NCBI RefSeq assembly: GCF_051131155.1
Contig: NZ_CP159508.1
Location: forward strand, 3,410,001-3,474,000
DNA: 64,000 nt
Origin: Pseudanabaena minima
GTDB lineage: Bacteria; Cyanobacteriota; Cyanobacteriia; Pseudanabaenales; Pseudanabaenaceae
Direction of reading: 5' to 3'
The notes under the pieces were generated by a model. The model was not told where the DNA came from and did no database searches. It saw nothing but the letters and a program-made list of their open reading frames with translations. Positions 33,418-41,921 of this stretch are shown here, piece after piece (the first letter of the stretch is position 1; each line of letters begins with the position of its first letter). A program made the translations under genes and the position numbers.

Positions 33418-34770
33418 TTAATCTACTCGCACTTCTTCAGTTTCTGTAGTACTCTCTTCAATAAAGATTTCACCTGAAGGCTCATCATAGCTAAATAATT
33501 CAGCATAACGTCCCCAATCCATAGCAGTTCTGAGTTGGCGTTGTGCTTCTTTGGTAGTGAAGTAGTTTTCTAAAATATCGAGAACTAGTTCTTCAGAAAT
33601 ACGATGGTTGCGCTTAGCTTGTAAAAGCTGACAAATCTGTTGGACTAAACGAATATACTTCTGTAATAACTCCCGAATAATTGCTTTGCGCTCATCGATA
33701 TTACTATTGATGAAGTTCTCACCGATCGCTGATAGTTGGATATCACCCTCATTAATAGCAACTAGTTCCATTAATTTGCAGGCATCCACAATTGGCAATA
33801 TATCATCAACTTCTAAAAGGAGTTCTTGAGCGATTCGATATAAATCTTTGTCTTGACGACCTTCAAGAAGTTCTAGTAAACCAGCTACAGAGCCAATGCG
33901 AACATGAGGAAGAGATTGGTATTTGGGTTGAGCTTTGGGTTCTGAAGTAGAAGTCGTAGTTGTGGTGGTCTGAGTTGATAAATCTGGTAGATCGGGATTT
34001 GTCAGAATCTTGTAAACTTGGTCAACTAAAGCCTGAAATTCGGGACTCTTGCGATCGCGATAGTGTGGCAGAGTAATCGGCAAATCAGCACGAATCCGCC
34101 CAGGGTTACGACCTAGCACAATCACGCGATCGGCAAGGGTCACAGCTTCTTCAATCCCATGCGTCACAATCAAAATTGACTTAGTGGGAATACGTTTTTC
34201 TAACCAAAGGTCAAGCAACTCAAAGCGTAAGTTTTCCGCAGTTAGTACATCTAAGGCAGAAAATGGCTCATCCATACATAACAATTCTGGCTCAACCGCC
34301 AATGCTCTAGCAAAGCCGACACGCTGCCGCATTCCCCCCGATAACTCTTTAGGGTAAGCGTTCTCAAATCCGTCTAAACCAATCACATCAATCATCCGAA
34401 GTGCTTTTTGCTCTCTGGTATCCTTGGCTTCTCCCTTTGCTTTCAGCCCAAGTTCCACATTCTCTAAAACCGTTAACCAAGGATAAAGTGCGAAATTTTG
34501 AAAAACGATCGCTACTCCCGGATTTAGTCCCACGAGTGGACGATTGTAATACAACACTTTTCCAGTAGAAGGTGGAATTAAACCCGCAATCATTCGCATT
34601 AATGTTGATTTGCCAGAACCTGAAGGACCTAACAAAGCAATAATTTCACCTACTTGCAACTGACAATTAATATTTTCAATAATCGAAATAGTCTGCCCAT
34701 TTGGTTGTAAGTAAGACTTACCAACACCTTCTAAGGCAACAAAGCTATTTTTTGCGGCGTTTTGAACCAT
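33418..34770 (-). CDS. ABC transporter ATPase, NitT/TauT type, with AAA-associated C-terminal domain
   Basis: 450 aa from ATG 34770 ('MVQNAAKNSFVALEG'); the frame extends 19 codons further but without conservation. ATPase domain: Walker A 'GPSGSGKST', Q-loop 'IVFQNFALYPW', signature 'LSGGMRQRVGFARAL', Walker B 'LLCMDEPFSALD', H-loop 'VTHGIEEA'. The C-terminal ~150 residues ('RIGSVAGLLELLEGRQDKDLYRIAQEL...') match the AAA-associated C-terminal domain seen in such ATPases. Operon with the fused permease. No binding protein adjoins; the NrtA/CmpA-like lipoprotein at 44288 is a possible partner. Confidence 0.9.
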   Translation of the reverse strand: MVQNAAKNSFVALEGVGKSYLQPNGQTISIIENINCQLQVGEIIALLGPSGSGKSTLMRMIAGLIPPSTGKVLYYNRPLVGLNPGVAIVFQNFALYPWLTVLENVELGLKAKGEAKDTREQKALRMIDVIGLDGFENAYPKELSGGMRQRVGFARALAVEPELLCMDEPFSALDVLTAENLRFELLDLWLEKRIPTKSILIVTHGIEEAVTLADRVIVLGRNPGRIRADLPITLPHYRDRKSPEFQALVDQVYKILTNPDLPDLSTQTTTTTTSTSEPKAQPKYQSLPHVRIGSVAGLLELLEGRQDKDLYRIAQELLLEVDDILPIVDACKLMELVAINEGDIQLSAIGENFINSNIDERKAIIRELLQKYIRLVQQICQLLQAKRNHRISEELVLDILENYFTTKEAQRQLRTAMDWGRYAELFSYDEPSGEIFIEESTTETEEVRVD

Positions 34771-34900
34771 AATGTTATCTGTGCAGGTGTTTTGAGCTAC
34801 ATAGATAGGGAAGTTTTCGCTACCCAACCCAATACATTATCAGCTAAGAGCGCTCAGAAATTAGATGTTATAGCTATAGCCTCTGATATCAGGACAAATC

Positions 34901-35066
34901 AAACCCCAAATAGTGTGAGGCGATGCTTTGCGCCGCCTCACACTATTTGGGGTTTATGTCCAGAATGGTGACAGCTTTATACGGCAAGGCTTGCGTTAGC
35001 TAGGTCAAATCAAAACTCAAAGGAGTGATGGCAGAGCTTCGTATTGTCATCACTCCTTTGAATTTT
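34901..35066. repeat. two palindromes in the 438-base gap before the GT2 gene
   Basis: 34901-34955: perfect 22-bp arms (34901-34922 / 34934-34955). 35012-35066: arms of about 19 bp with one mismatch. The gap lies between divergent starts (ATPase, 34770, and GT2, 35209), so these are not gene-end hairpins. Nothing else was recognised in the gap. Confidence 0.75.
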
Positions 35067-35208
35067 ATGTTGTCAGCAAAAATTGCATTGTTATAGATTA
35101 AGAAAAAATATAGAAAGTTAAGGCTTACATTAGTCTAAAGTCTAATGTAAGGGATATAAATCATTACCTATTCTCTAGATTTCACCACAACAAACCAATT
35201 TTTGGATA

Positions 35209-36477
35209 ATGTCCTACTCTCTCATCCCCGTGCCATCGGGATCATTTCAAGTTAATGAACTTCTCTTCTCTGGAGAAATCATTGAGTCAAACTTTGATCA
35301 AGATTCTCAACATCAGAAGCAATCAGTTAATTTCTCTTTAATTGTACCTACTTACAATGAGAGTAAGAACTTAGCTAAGTTAGTAGAAATTTTAACTCAA
35401 TTATTAAATAATTATTTTAATGACTCTAACGATAATTATGAATTAATTATTGTTGATGATGATAGCCCTGACCTGACTTGGCAAGTGGGATTAGATTTGA
35501 TGCCAAATTATCCGCAACTGCGAATAATGCGTCGTCAGGGGGAAAAAGGACTCTCAACAGCAGTGATTCGCGGATGGCAAGCATCACAGGGAGAGATTTT
35601 GGGGGTAATTGATGGAGATTTACAACATCCACCAGAAACGCTGTTGAAGATGCTTGATGAAACGGTAAAGGGCGCAGACTTAGTAGTGGCTAGTCGCCAT
35701 GTCGAAGGTGGTGGGGTCAGTGACTGGGGCTTTATAAGGCGATTTTTATCACGGGGAGCGCAGATGCTGGGCTTGCTGATTTTGCCAAATGTTATCGGAC
35801 GAGTTTCTGATCCGATGAGTGGCTATTTTATGGTCAGACGCAGGGCGATCGCTAACTATCCGATGAACCCACTAGGTTACAAAATTTTGATTGAAGTGCT
35901 TGGTCGTGGCAATATTGCAACCGTTGCTGAGGTTGGCTATGTATTTCAAGAACGTCAAGAGGGTGAAAGTAAAGTAACTTGGCGGCAATATGTGGATTAC
36001 ATTTTGCACTTGTTGCGCTTGCGATCGCGTGGTCGAATCACCAAATTACGCGAAAAATTGCGCGTTCCGTTCAAACGTTTTTTAAGCTTTGGCATCGTTG
36101 GCTTTAGCGGAGTATTTGTGGATATGGCAATCCTATATTTGCTCAGCGATGCCTCAACGCTTGGGTGGGGGCTAACACGGAGTAAGATCGTTGCTTCGGA
36201 AGTAGCAATTCTCAACAATTTCCTATGGAATGACATTTGGACATTTCGAGATTTATCTAGCCAGCAATTTGGTTGGAGAAAGCGAATTAAGCGATTTGTG
36301 AAGTTCAATCTTATTTGTTTGGTGGGAATTGGATTAAACTTGATTATTCTGAATTTTCTTTATAATTATTTGCATATCAATAAATATCTCGCTAATCTCA
36401 TGGCGATCGCGATCGTCACAATTTGGAACTTCTGGTTTAATCTCAAACTTAGCTGGAGAGTCACCCAAACCAAATAA
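35209..36477 (+). CDS. GT2 glycosyltransferase (dolichyl-phosphate-mannose-synthase-like) fused to GtrA domain
   Basis: 422 aa. Residues ~40-260: GT2 fold with 'SLIVPTYNESKNLAKLVEIL', 'LIIVDDDSPD', 'GVIDGDLQHPPE' (DxD-like) and 'VVASRHVEGGGVSDW', as in polyprenyl-phosphate sugar synthases. Residues ~290-415: four-helix GtrA domain ('FLSFGIVGFSGVFVDMAILYLL', 'NFLWNDIWTFRDL'). It probably makes a lipid-linked sugar and helps flip it for envelope glycosylation. Stop codon in the stem of the next hairpin. Confidence 0.92.
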   Translation: MSYSLIPVPSGSFQVNELLFSGEIIESNFDQDSQHQKQSVNFSLIVPTYNESKNLAKLVEILTQLLNNYFNDSNDNYELIIVDDDSPDLTWQVGLDLMPNYPQLRIMRRQGEKGLSTAVIRGWQASQGEILGVIDGDLQHPPETLLKMLDETVKGADLVVASRHVEGGGVSDWGFIRRFLSRGAQMLGLLILPNVIGRVSDPMSGYFMVRRRAIANYPMNPLGYKILIEVLGRGNIATVAEVGYVFQERQEGESKVTWRQYVDYILHLLRLRSRGRITKLREKLRVPFKRFLSFGIVGFSGVFVDMAILYLLSDASTLGWGLTRSKIVASEVAILNNFLWNDIWTFRDLSSQQFGWRKRIKRFVKFNLICLVGIGLNLIILNFLYNYLHINKYLANLMAIAIVTIWNFWFNLKLSWRVTQTK

Positions 36478-36520
36478 TATAGAAAGTGCTGTTTTATAGC
36501 ACTTTCTATATTATTTGGTT
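36468..36520 (+). terminator. 23-bp-arm palindrome between GT2 gene and pgsA
   Basis: Perfect arms 36468-36490 and 36498-36520, loop GTTTTAT. The left arm includes the GT2 stop codon, and the right arm ends 4 bases before the pgsA ATG (36525). No T-run, and no room for a promoter or ribosome site between hairpin and pgsA. Confidence 0.65.
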
Positions 36521-36524
36521 ATTT

Positions 36525-37067
36525 ATGATTACATTGCCTACTTGGGTAACTTTATCGAGATTGATTGCTGTACCGATTATTTTTGGGCTATTTCTATGGC
36601 AAGATAGTGAACTTAGTCGCTTAATTGCTTTAAGTGTATTTATCATCGCCGCAATTACTGATTGGCTAGATGGATATTTAGCAAGAAAACTTAATCAAAT
36701 AACAGAACTGGGGAAATTTCTTGATCCCCTTGTGGATAAAGTCCTCACGATCGCCTTGTTTTTATTGTTTATCGAACTCGGTCAAGTTCCCGCTTGGGCA
36801 GTGTTTTTAATTATTACGCGAGAGTTATTGATTACTGCTTGGCGTGGTGCGCCGAGTACGACGAGTCAGGACAATTCTTCTAGCGAAGTTAGTAAACCGC
36901 AAATTATCGGCGCAAATTTTTGGGGAAAGGCGAAAACTGTAATGCAAATCGTGGCAATTGCGGCTTTATTAGTCAAAATCCCCTACGCGATCGCTTTTTT
37001 CTGGATTGCAGTCGCACTTACGTTAATTTCTGGCATTCTCTATGTTGTGCCAGCATCAAAGGGCTAG
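36525..37067 (+). CDS. pgsA: CDP-diacylglycerol-glycerol-3-phosphate 3-phosphatidyltransferase
   Basis: 180 aa from ATG 36525 ('MITLPTWVTLSRLI'). Makes phosphatidylglycerol-phosphate, precursor of the phosphatidylglycerol needed in thylakoids. The CDP-alcohol phosphotransferase signature D-G-x2-A-R-x8-G-x3-D-x3-D is present ('DWLDGYLARKLNQITELGKFLDPLVDK'). Four to five membrane helices. There is a small insertion with Ser/Thr ('APSTTSQDNSSSEVSKP') after helix 3. The start sits unusually close to the upstream hairpin. Confidence 0.93.
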   Translation: MITLPTWVTLSRLIAVPIIFGLFLWQDSELSRLIALSVFIIAAITDWLDGYLARKLNQITELGKFLDPLVDKVLTIALFLLFIELGQVPAWAVFLIITRELLITAWRGAPSTTSQDNSSSEVSKPQIIGANFWGKAKTVMQIVAIAALLVKIPYAIAFFWIAVALTLISGILYVVPASKG

Positions 37068-37120
37068 TTATAATCGAATGGGTTGTCTTACTGACAGTAA
37101 GACAACCCATTCGATTATAA
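37068..37120 (+). terminator. 24-bp-arm palindrome after pgsA
   Basis: Perfect arms 37068-37091 and 37097-37120, loop TGACA, beginning right after the pgsA stop codon. The next gene starts 31 bases downstream. Confidence 0.7.
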
Positions 37121-37151
37121 TTAAATGAGTTGCGGTTGGAGTAAGGTTCTC

Positions 37152-39113
37152 ATGGCGACATCACAAACAATAGGTAAAGCGTTTGGTAATCTGTTAGGCG
37201 GACGCTTTCGAGTTGTACAGACGATCGCTGATGACACCTATGGACAAACCTACTTAGTTGAAGATACCGTGGCTGCGGAAATGCCACGTTGGATCGCCAA
37301 AAGTTTTTGTCTGATTAATAAAACTAATCTGCAACTTGACTGGGCGCGATCGCTATTTCGCAATCAAGTTCCTAAATTACAGCAACTGAGCGATCGCAGT
37401 GCCGACTTCCCAAAAATTACAACCTATTTTGAGCAAGAGGAGGAATTTTATATCGTAGAAGAAGCGATCGATGGAATTCGTCTCAGTGATGAAATCTCTA
37501 CAGGAAGACTCTATAGTGAGTCCGAGTTAGTTCAATTCCTCCGACAATTGTTGACTAGTCTGCATATTGCCCATAGTTCCAATATGGTGCATGGAGATAT
37601 CTGTCCTCGAAATTTAATTCGTCGTAAAGATCGACAGGGTGGCTATCAAGGCATTAATAGTAGCGATCAACATTTTGTGCTGACTAATTTTGCCGTTCTC
37701 AAAGGTATTTATGCAACAGCCGCTCAAAATGGAGTTGTCCTCGGTACACCTAGCTATATGCCCTTTGAGCAGGCTCTTGGACACTTTACACCTAGTTGTG
37801 ATATCTATGCCCTTGGATTAACGGCGATTCAATTACTCACAGGTTTACATCCTAGTCAACTAGTCCGCCGTGAAGACCTGAATTTATTAGACTGGCAGAT
37901 GGGTTCAGCAATTCGTCCTGAACTAGCGCTCATTCTCAATCGCATGGTCAAGCACCATCCTGAAGATCGCTATCAGACTGCACAGGAAGTTCTCTATGAA
38001 CTCGACAATTTACCACCTATGCATCAAGAATCTGATGATTTTCAGATGCCCACTTTTACCCTCAATCAAAATACTAATCGTTGGGCGATCGCTCTAGTTT
38101 GTTTAGTAGGAGTTAGCTGGGGTGCGATTAACTTCTCTCAATACTTGCCTAAATTTTCCTCCACTCCCAAACCAACTCCTACAGTTATCGAACCGACTCC
38201 AGCCATTACTTCTAATTATCAATTACGGCTGAGCCTAACAGGGCACACAGGTTGGGTCAGAGCCGTGGCTTTCTTTCCCAATGGATTCAGTTTCGCGAGT
38301 GGTAGTTACGATCGCACCTTGCGCCTATGGAATGTAAGAGATAATCAGTCTTTTGGAACTTTATCCAATCATCTTGGCTCTGTATCTGGAATTAATGCAA
38401 TCGCCGTGCATCCTAACGGCAATACCTTCGCAATCGCCTGTATTGACAAATCGATTAAGTTATGGAACTTCCGCAGTGGTAAACCAGTTCGGAACATCGA
38501 AGCCCATGATGGACAGGTCTACAGTGTGGACTATAGCCCGAATGGCAACACCTTAATTAGCGGCAGTGCAGATAAAACGATCAAACTCTGGGATTGGCGT
38601 AAGGGTGATCTATTACAGACTTTTGAAGGACATCAAGACAAAGTTGTATCTGTTGCTTTTGCCCCTGATGGTAAGCAATTTGCTAGCGCCAGTTTTGATA
38701 AAACCATTAAAATTTGGGATGTGAAGACAGGAAAGCAGGTTCTAGATATTACAGGACATAATGCACCTGTAAATGCGATCGCCTATAGTCCCGATGGCAA
38801 AATGCTGGCTAGTAGCAGCCAAGATCAAACCGTAAAAATTTGGGATGCAAGCACAGGCAAAATCCTGCGAACCTTATCAGGACATACAGGGGGGGTCTTA
38901 GCGGTTGCCTTTAACCGTGAAGGCAATGCGATCGCCTCTGGTGGTGTAGACAAAACAATTCAGATCTGGGATGTTAACACGGGTAAAACAATGCAAATTC
39001 TCAGTCAGCATGAAGCCCCAGTCCTATCCCTGAGTTTTAGTCCTAAGGATGCCACCCTAGTTAGTGGTGGTGCTGATCGCTTAGTCAAGGTTTGGCAATT
39101 GCAAGCTAAGTAA
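37152..39113 (+). CDS. serine/threonine kinase-like protein with seven WD40 repeats, probable pseudokinase
   Basis: 653 aa from ATG 37152, preceded by GGAG/AAGG; an ATG at 37125 is also open. N-terminal kinase fold: Lys in 'WIAKSF', Asp/Asn in 'HGDICPRNL', 'GTPSYMPFEQ' and 'DIYALGLTAIQLLTG'. The metal-binding DFG is replaced ('LTNFAVLKG', Asp to Asn, Gly to Ala) and the Gly-rich loop is degraded ('IADDTYGQTY'). One membrane helix (~312-332), then seven WD40 units forming a propeller ('LTGHTGWVRAVAF' to 'VSGGADRLVKVWQL'). The topology places the propeller across the membrane from the kinase. Probably a scaffold or sensor. Confidence 0.88.
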   Translation: MATSQTIGKAFGNLLGGRFRVVQTIADDTYGQTYLVEDTVAAEMPRWIAKSFCLINKTNLQLDWARSLFRNQVPKLQQLSDRSADFPKITTYFEQEEEFYIVEEAIDGIRLSDEISTGRLYSESELVQFLRQLLTSLHIAHSSNMVHGDICPRNLIRRKDRQGGYQGINSSDQHFVLTNFAVLKGIYATAAQNGVVLGTPSYMPFEQALGHFTPSCDIYALGLTAIQLLTGLHPSQLVRREDLNLLDWQMGSAIRPELALILNRMVKHHPEDRYQTAQEVLYELDNLPPMHQESDDFQMPTFTLNQNTNRWAIALVCLVGVSWGAINFSQYLPKFSSTPKPTPTVIEPTPAITSNYQLRLSLTGHTGWVRAVAFFPNGFSFASGSYDRTLRLWNVRDNQSFGTLSNHLGSVSGINAIAVHPNGNTFAIACIDKSIKLWNFRSGKPVRNIEAHDGQVYSVDYSPNGNTLISGSADKTIKLWDWRKGDLLQTFEGHQDKVVSVAFAPDGKQFASASFDKTIKIWDVKTGKQVLDITGHNAPVNAIAYSPDGKMLASSSQDQTVKIWDASTGKILRTLSGHTGGVLAVAFNREGNAIASGGVDKTIQIWDVNTGKTMQILSQHEAPVLSLSFSPKDATLVSGGADRLVKVWQLQAK

Positions 39114-39116
39114 TCC

Positions 39117-39263
39117 CAAAACACAAAATGGCGTAGCTATTTTGTGTTTCTAAAACCCTGACTGGGTTTGATTTTTACTTTATAAAAGAATCGTCTACAC
39201 TTCTGTTAAGTAAAACCAAAAAATAAAAGTGGTGCGTCGCACCGCTTTTATTTTTTGATTTTA
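39117..39263 (+). terminator. two hairpins after the WD40 gene
   Basis: 39117-39176 is an inverted copy of the double hairpin of 18227-18288. 39211-39263 is a palindrome with 25-base arms and two mismatches, with A/T-rich outer stem. They fill the start of a 410-base gap before the next gene. Confidence 0.7.
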
Positions 39264-39363
39264 CTATTGATAATTATATTCAATAGTGTTAAAGTGCCAA
39301 TTAAGTTCTGATGCGGCTTGACTCAGCACGCTTCATTACACATAGTTCAAATGCGTTGGCAGG

Positions 39364-39448
39364 ATTGAGTGATAAAATGCGTTTTTTTTACAGGGATTGC
39401 TGACACAGATTTTAGTAAGAGTAAGCATCTATCACTCAATTTTTTTTT
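39364..39448 (+). ncRNA. candidate structured small RNA or leader with terminator-like end
   Basis: ATTGAGTGATA (39364-39374) pairs perfectly with TATCACTCAAT (39430-39440), and pairing continues inward (ATGC/GCAT) after a small bulge. The right arm is followed at once by T8. The loop is about 45 bases and A/T-rich with no ORF. This is the shape of a small RNA 3' end or a transcription attenuator ahead of the gene at 39524. No known cyanobacterial RNA family was recognised. Confidence 0.35.
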
Positions 39449-39523
39449 ATTTACTTTATTTACGGTCTTAGAAATCATTTATAAATTGTCCCTAGCTTAA
39501 TAATAATTAATTTCGATAAAAAC

Positions 39524-40294
39524 ATGCCCTTTAGACAGTCCACCTCACCTCAAGTTGTCGGTCTTTGTACCAGTCAATCCTTGCGCCGCTTTGATTTACA
39601 ACTGCTCCGATCGCTGTCACGTCAGTATGCGATCGCCCAATGGGAGTATTGCCAAAACCCTGACGAACCCATCGATCTAAATTTAGCGATCGCCTCCCTC
39701 CATGAATACATACAAACCTGTGATGACAAAGTGCATCTAGTCGGACATGGCATAGCGGGCTTAGTCGGTTGGCTCTATGTCAAGCAATATCCTGAACAGG
39801 TGCGATCACTTACTTTATTGTCAGTGGGGGTTAACTTAGCGACTAGCTGGCATAGTCATTACTATGAGCAGCGTCAATTAATCGGTTGTAGTCGTGAAAC
39901 AATGCTGATGCGGACAGCCTTTTATCTATTTGGTTATCGTGACAAAGAAATGTTGTATTGGTTAGCCAACCTACTCAAGCAAGATCTCGATAATTCTTTG
40001 ATTCCCCACTCTCTTTATGCACCCACTTATATTGCGCCCACAAGTATCTCTGTACCAATGTTAGTTTGTGGTGCTCTAGATGACTATGTAATTGGTGGCG
40101 AAAATGCCTACAAAAAATGGAAATCATATCTTAAAGACAGCGATCGCCTTTGGTTAAGTGAGCAGGGAAAACACTTTTTTCATTACTCGCAGTGGCAAAC
40201 TGTCAGCAAGCAAATTCGTTCTTTCTGGAATTCTTTAGCTCTCGATCATGTAGTTTCCATTAAACAGCAAATTGAACTGAGTAGAAACTCATAA
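39524..40294 (+). CDS. alpha/beta hydrolase-fold protein without the catalytic serine
   Basis: 256 aa. Alpha/beta hydrolase pattern: 'DKVHLVGHGIAGLVGWLYVKQYPEQVRSLTLLSVGV' is the nucleophile elbow region, and 'VPMLVCGALDDYVI' and 'EQGKHFFHYSQW' match the acid and His regions. In the elbow the expected G-x-S-x-G reads G-H-G-I-A, so the Ser nucleophile is Gly. It may be a non-catalytic member or use a different chemistry. Soluble, monocistronic. Confidence 0.8.
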   Translation: MPFRQSTSPQVVGLCTSQSLRRFDLQLLRSLSRQYAIAQWEYCQNPDEPIDLNLAIASLHEYIQTCDDKVHLVGHGIAGLVGWLYVKQYPEQVRSLTLLSVGVNLATSWHSHYYEQRQLIGCSRETMLMRTAFYLFGYRDKEMLYWLANLLKQDLDNSLIPHSLYAPTYIAPTSISVPMLVCGALDDYVIGGENAYKKWKSYLKDSDRLWLSEQGKHFFHYSQWQTVSKQIRSFWNSLALDHVVSIKQQIELSRNS

Positions 40295-40452
40295 AGAACT
40301 GAATTTTTCTAATGCCTTTGGCGCAGGAAACAACAAAATCGGGTTACTGATCCAATGGATGATTTTGGGATAGATGATTTTGGGTACGATATTATTTGTG
40401 AAGTGTGAAGCCTAAAAGTAGGTAACTTACACGCATAATTTTGGAGTTTCTC

Positions 40453-41664
40453 ATGAAATTAGCTGAATTTCTAACCCAAGGGCAGCACCTGCGTCAACAG
40501 GATCGCACCTTAGCGATCGCTTATTTTGAACAATGTCTTCAAAATACTACCACTGGTGAAAACTTGGAGGCAGACCCTAGCACAACCATAAGGGTTTTAC
40601 TAGATCTGGCTGTAGAGCTAATAGCCACAAAACAATTAGAATCATTGCAGAGAGCGCAAGTTCTTGTGCAACAAGCGGGGGAAGCATTAAGTCAGCATCC
40701 AGATCATGATCACGAACAAGAGGCTTATCTGCTTTATGTACGTTCAATTCTGGCGCTCGAAATGGGGGATTTGAGCGATGTTTTACATATTCTACAAACG
40801 GCTCATCAATCTTATCGCAATAGTCAGCAGGGGCAGGCTCTCATTGATGACGCAATCGGACAATATTATCTACGAGTAAATGATCTGCAATCGGCTCTTA
40901 TGAGTTTTGAACGATCGCTATCTGTACGCCTAGAAGTAGAAGATGAATGTGAGATCGCTAAAAGCTATATCTACTTAGGACAATTGTATTTATCATCTGG
41001 GGATATTAATCAAGCGACTAGTCTTTTTCAAAGTACTCTCGATATTGCCTTAGCTAATTCCGATAACTTTTTGCGTTTACAAGCGCTGAAAGGGCTAGTG
41101 AAAGTGGCGATCGCGGAATCTCAGTGGCAAATGGCAATTGAGATGATCAAAGATGGCATCTCTTTGCTGAAAGAGCCAGTTGATACCATCGAAATTGGTT
41201 ATTTATACTGTGATTTGGCAGAAGCTTTGCTAGGCAATCGCCAAGTTGAAGAGAGTCTGATCTGCATTAGAGTAAATGTATTACCCCGTTTCCGAGATTA
41301 TCAATATCTGAGGGGGATTGCGATCGCCAAACATCTCCGAGGACGTATCTATGTATATCGACTGCTCGATGGTTTGGATAGTCTTGATGAAGATTCAATC
41401 GAAACGGCGGAAGACTCATTAATTGATGCTTCTATCGCTTTTGAGCAATTCGGAATGATGTATGAATATGCGAGATCTCTATACGATTTAGCTTGTCTCT
41501 ACCAGCTATGCAGTAATTCGCAGTTTCAATATCAATATCAAGGCAAGTCTTTGCGATCGCTAGAATTATCACTCAGCATCTTAGATCAGTTGGGTATGAG
41601 CCATACTCAGCTTGCCTCACAAGTTGAATCTATGCTCAATCAAGTGATGAGGGGAAGTTTTTAA
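40453..41664 (+). CDS. TPR-repeat protein of unknown function
   Basis: 403 aa from ATG 40453 with a TTGGAG ribosome site. All-helical; TPR-like units between about residues 130 and 270 ('IGQYYLRVNDLQSALMSFERSLSV', 'YIYLGQLYLSSGDINQATSLFQSTLDIAL', 'LKGLVKVAIAESQWQMAIEMIKDGI'). Resembles the helical tails of LuxR/MalT-like and adenylate-cyclase-associated regulators but has no enzymatic or DNA-binding domain. Cytosolic scaffold presumably. Confidence 0.8.
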   Translation: MKLAEFLTQGQHLRQQDRTLAIAYFEQCLQNTTTGENLEADPSTTIRVLLDLAVELIATKQLESLQRAQVLVQQAGEALSQHPDHDHEQEAYLLYVRSILALEMGDLSDVLHILQTAHQSYRNSQQGQALIDDAIGQYYLRVNDLQSALMSFERSLSVRLEVEDECEIAKSYIYLGQLYLSSGDINQATSLFQSTLDIALANSDNFLRLQALKGLVKVAIAESQWQMAIEMIKDGISLLKEPVDTIEIGYLYCDLAEALLGNRQVEESLICIRVNVLPRFRDYQYLRGIAIAKHLRGRIYVYRLLDGLDSLDEDSIETAEDSLIDASIAFEQFGMMYEYARSLYDLACLYQLCSNSQFQYQYQGKSLRSLELSLSILDQLGMSHTQLASQVESMLNQVMRGSF

Positions 41665-41699
41665 ATAAAAGAAGGGGCGAAACGCCCCTTCTTTTATTT
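41663..41699 (+). terminator. hairpin terminator after the TPR gene
   Basis: 17-bp perfect arms (41663-41679 / 41683-41699, loop AAA) with T-rich right side; overlaps the stop codon. Confidence 0.85.
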
Positions 41700-41728
41700 T
41701 AAGCTTGAGTAATAATTCTCATTATAAA

Positions 41729-41825
41729 AAAATCGGTTTTTTGAAAGCACGCCGTTGGCGTGCTTTCAAAAAACCGATTTTGGTGTTTCCAGCGCCTTCG
41801 GCGCTGGAAACACCAAAATCGGTTT
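41729..41825. repeat. nested palindromes with a thrice-repeated arm
   Basis: Palindrome 1: perfect 25-bp arms 41729-41753 / 41757-41781, loop GTT. Palindrome 2: 19-bp arms 41778-41796 / 41800-41818, loop TTC. The unit AAAATCGGTTT/AAACCGATTTT occurs at 41729, 41771 and 41815, so alternative, mutually exclusive pairings are possible. Lies 97 bases before the next start codon. Confidence 0.75.
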
Positions 41826-41921
41826 CATAATGTGATGGCATTTCAGCGATAGTTACAAAAATCTGATACATTTGGCTTAATCTGAAAAACATTTTTAGGA
41901 TCAGCATCTGAGGTTGATGCC

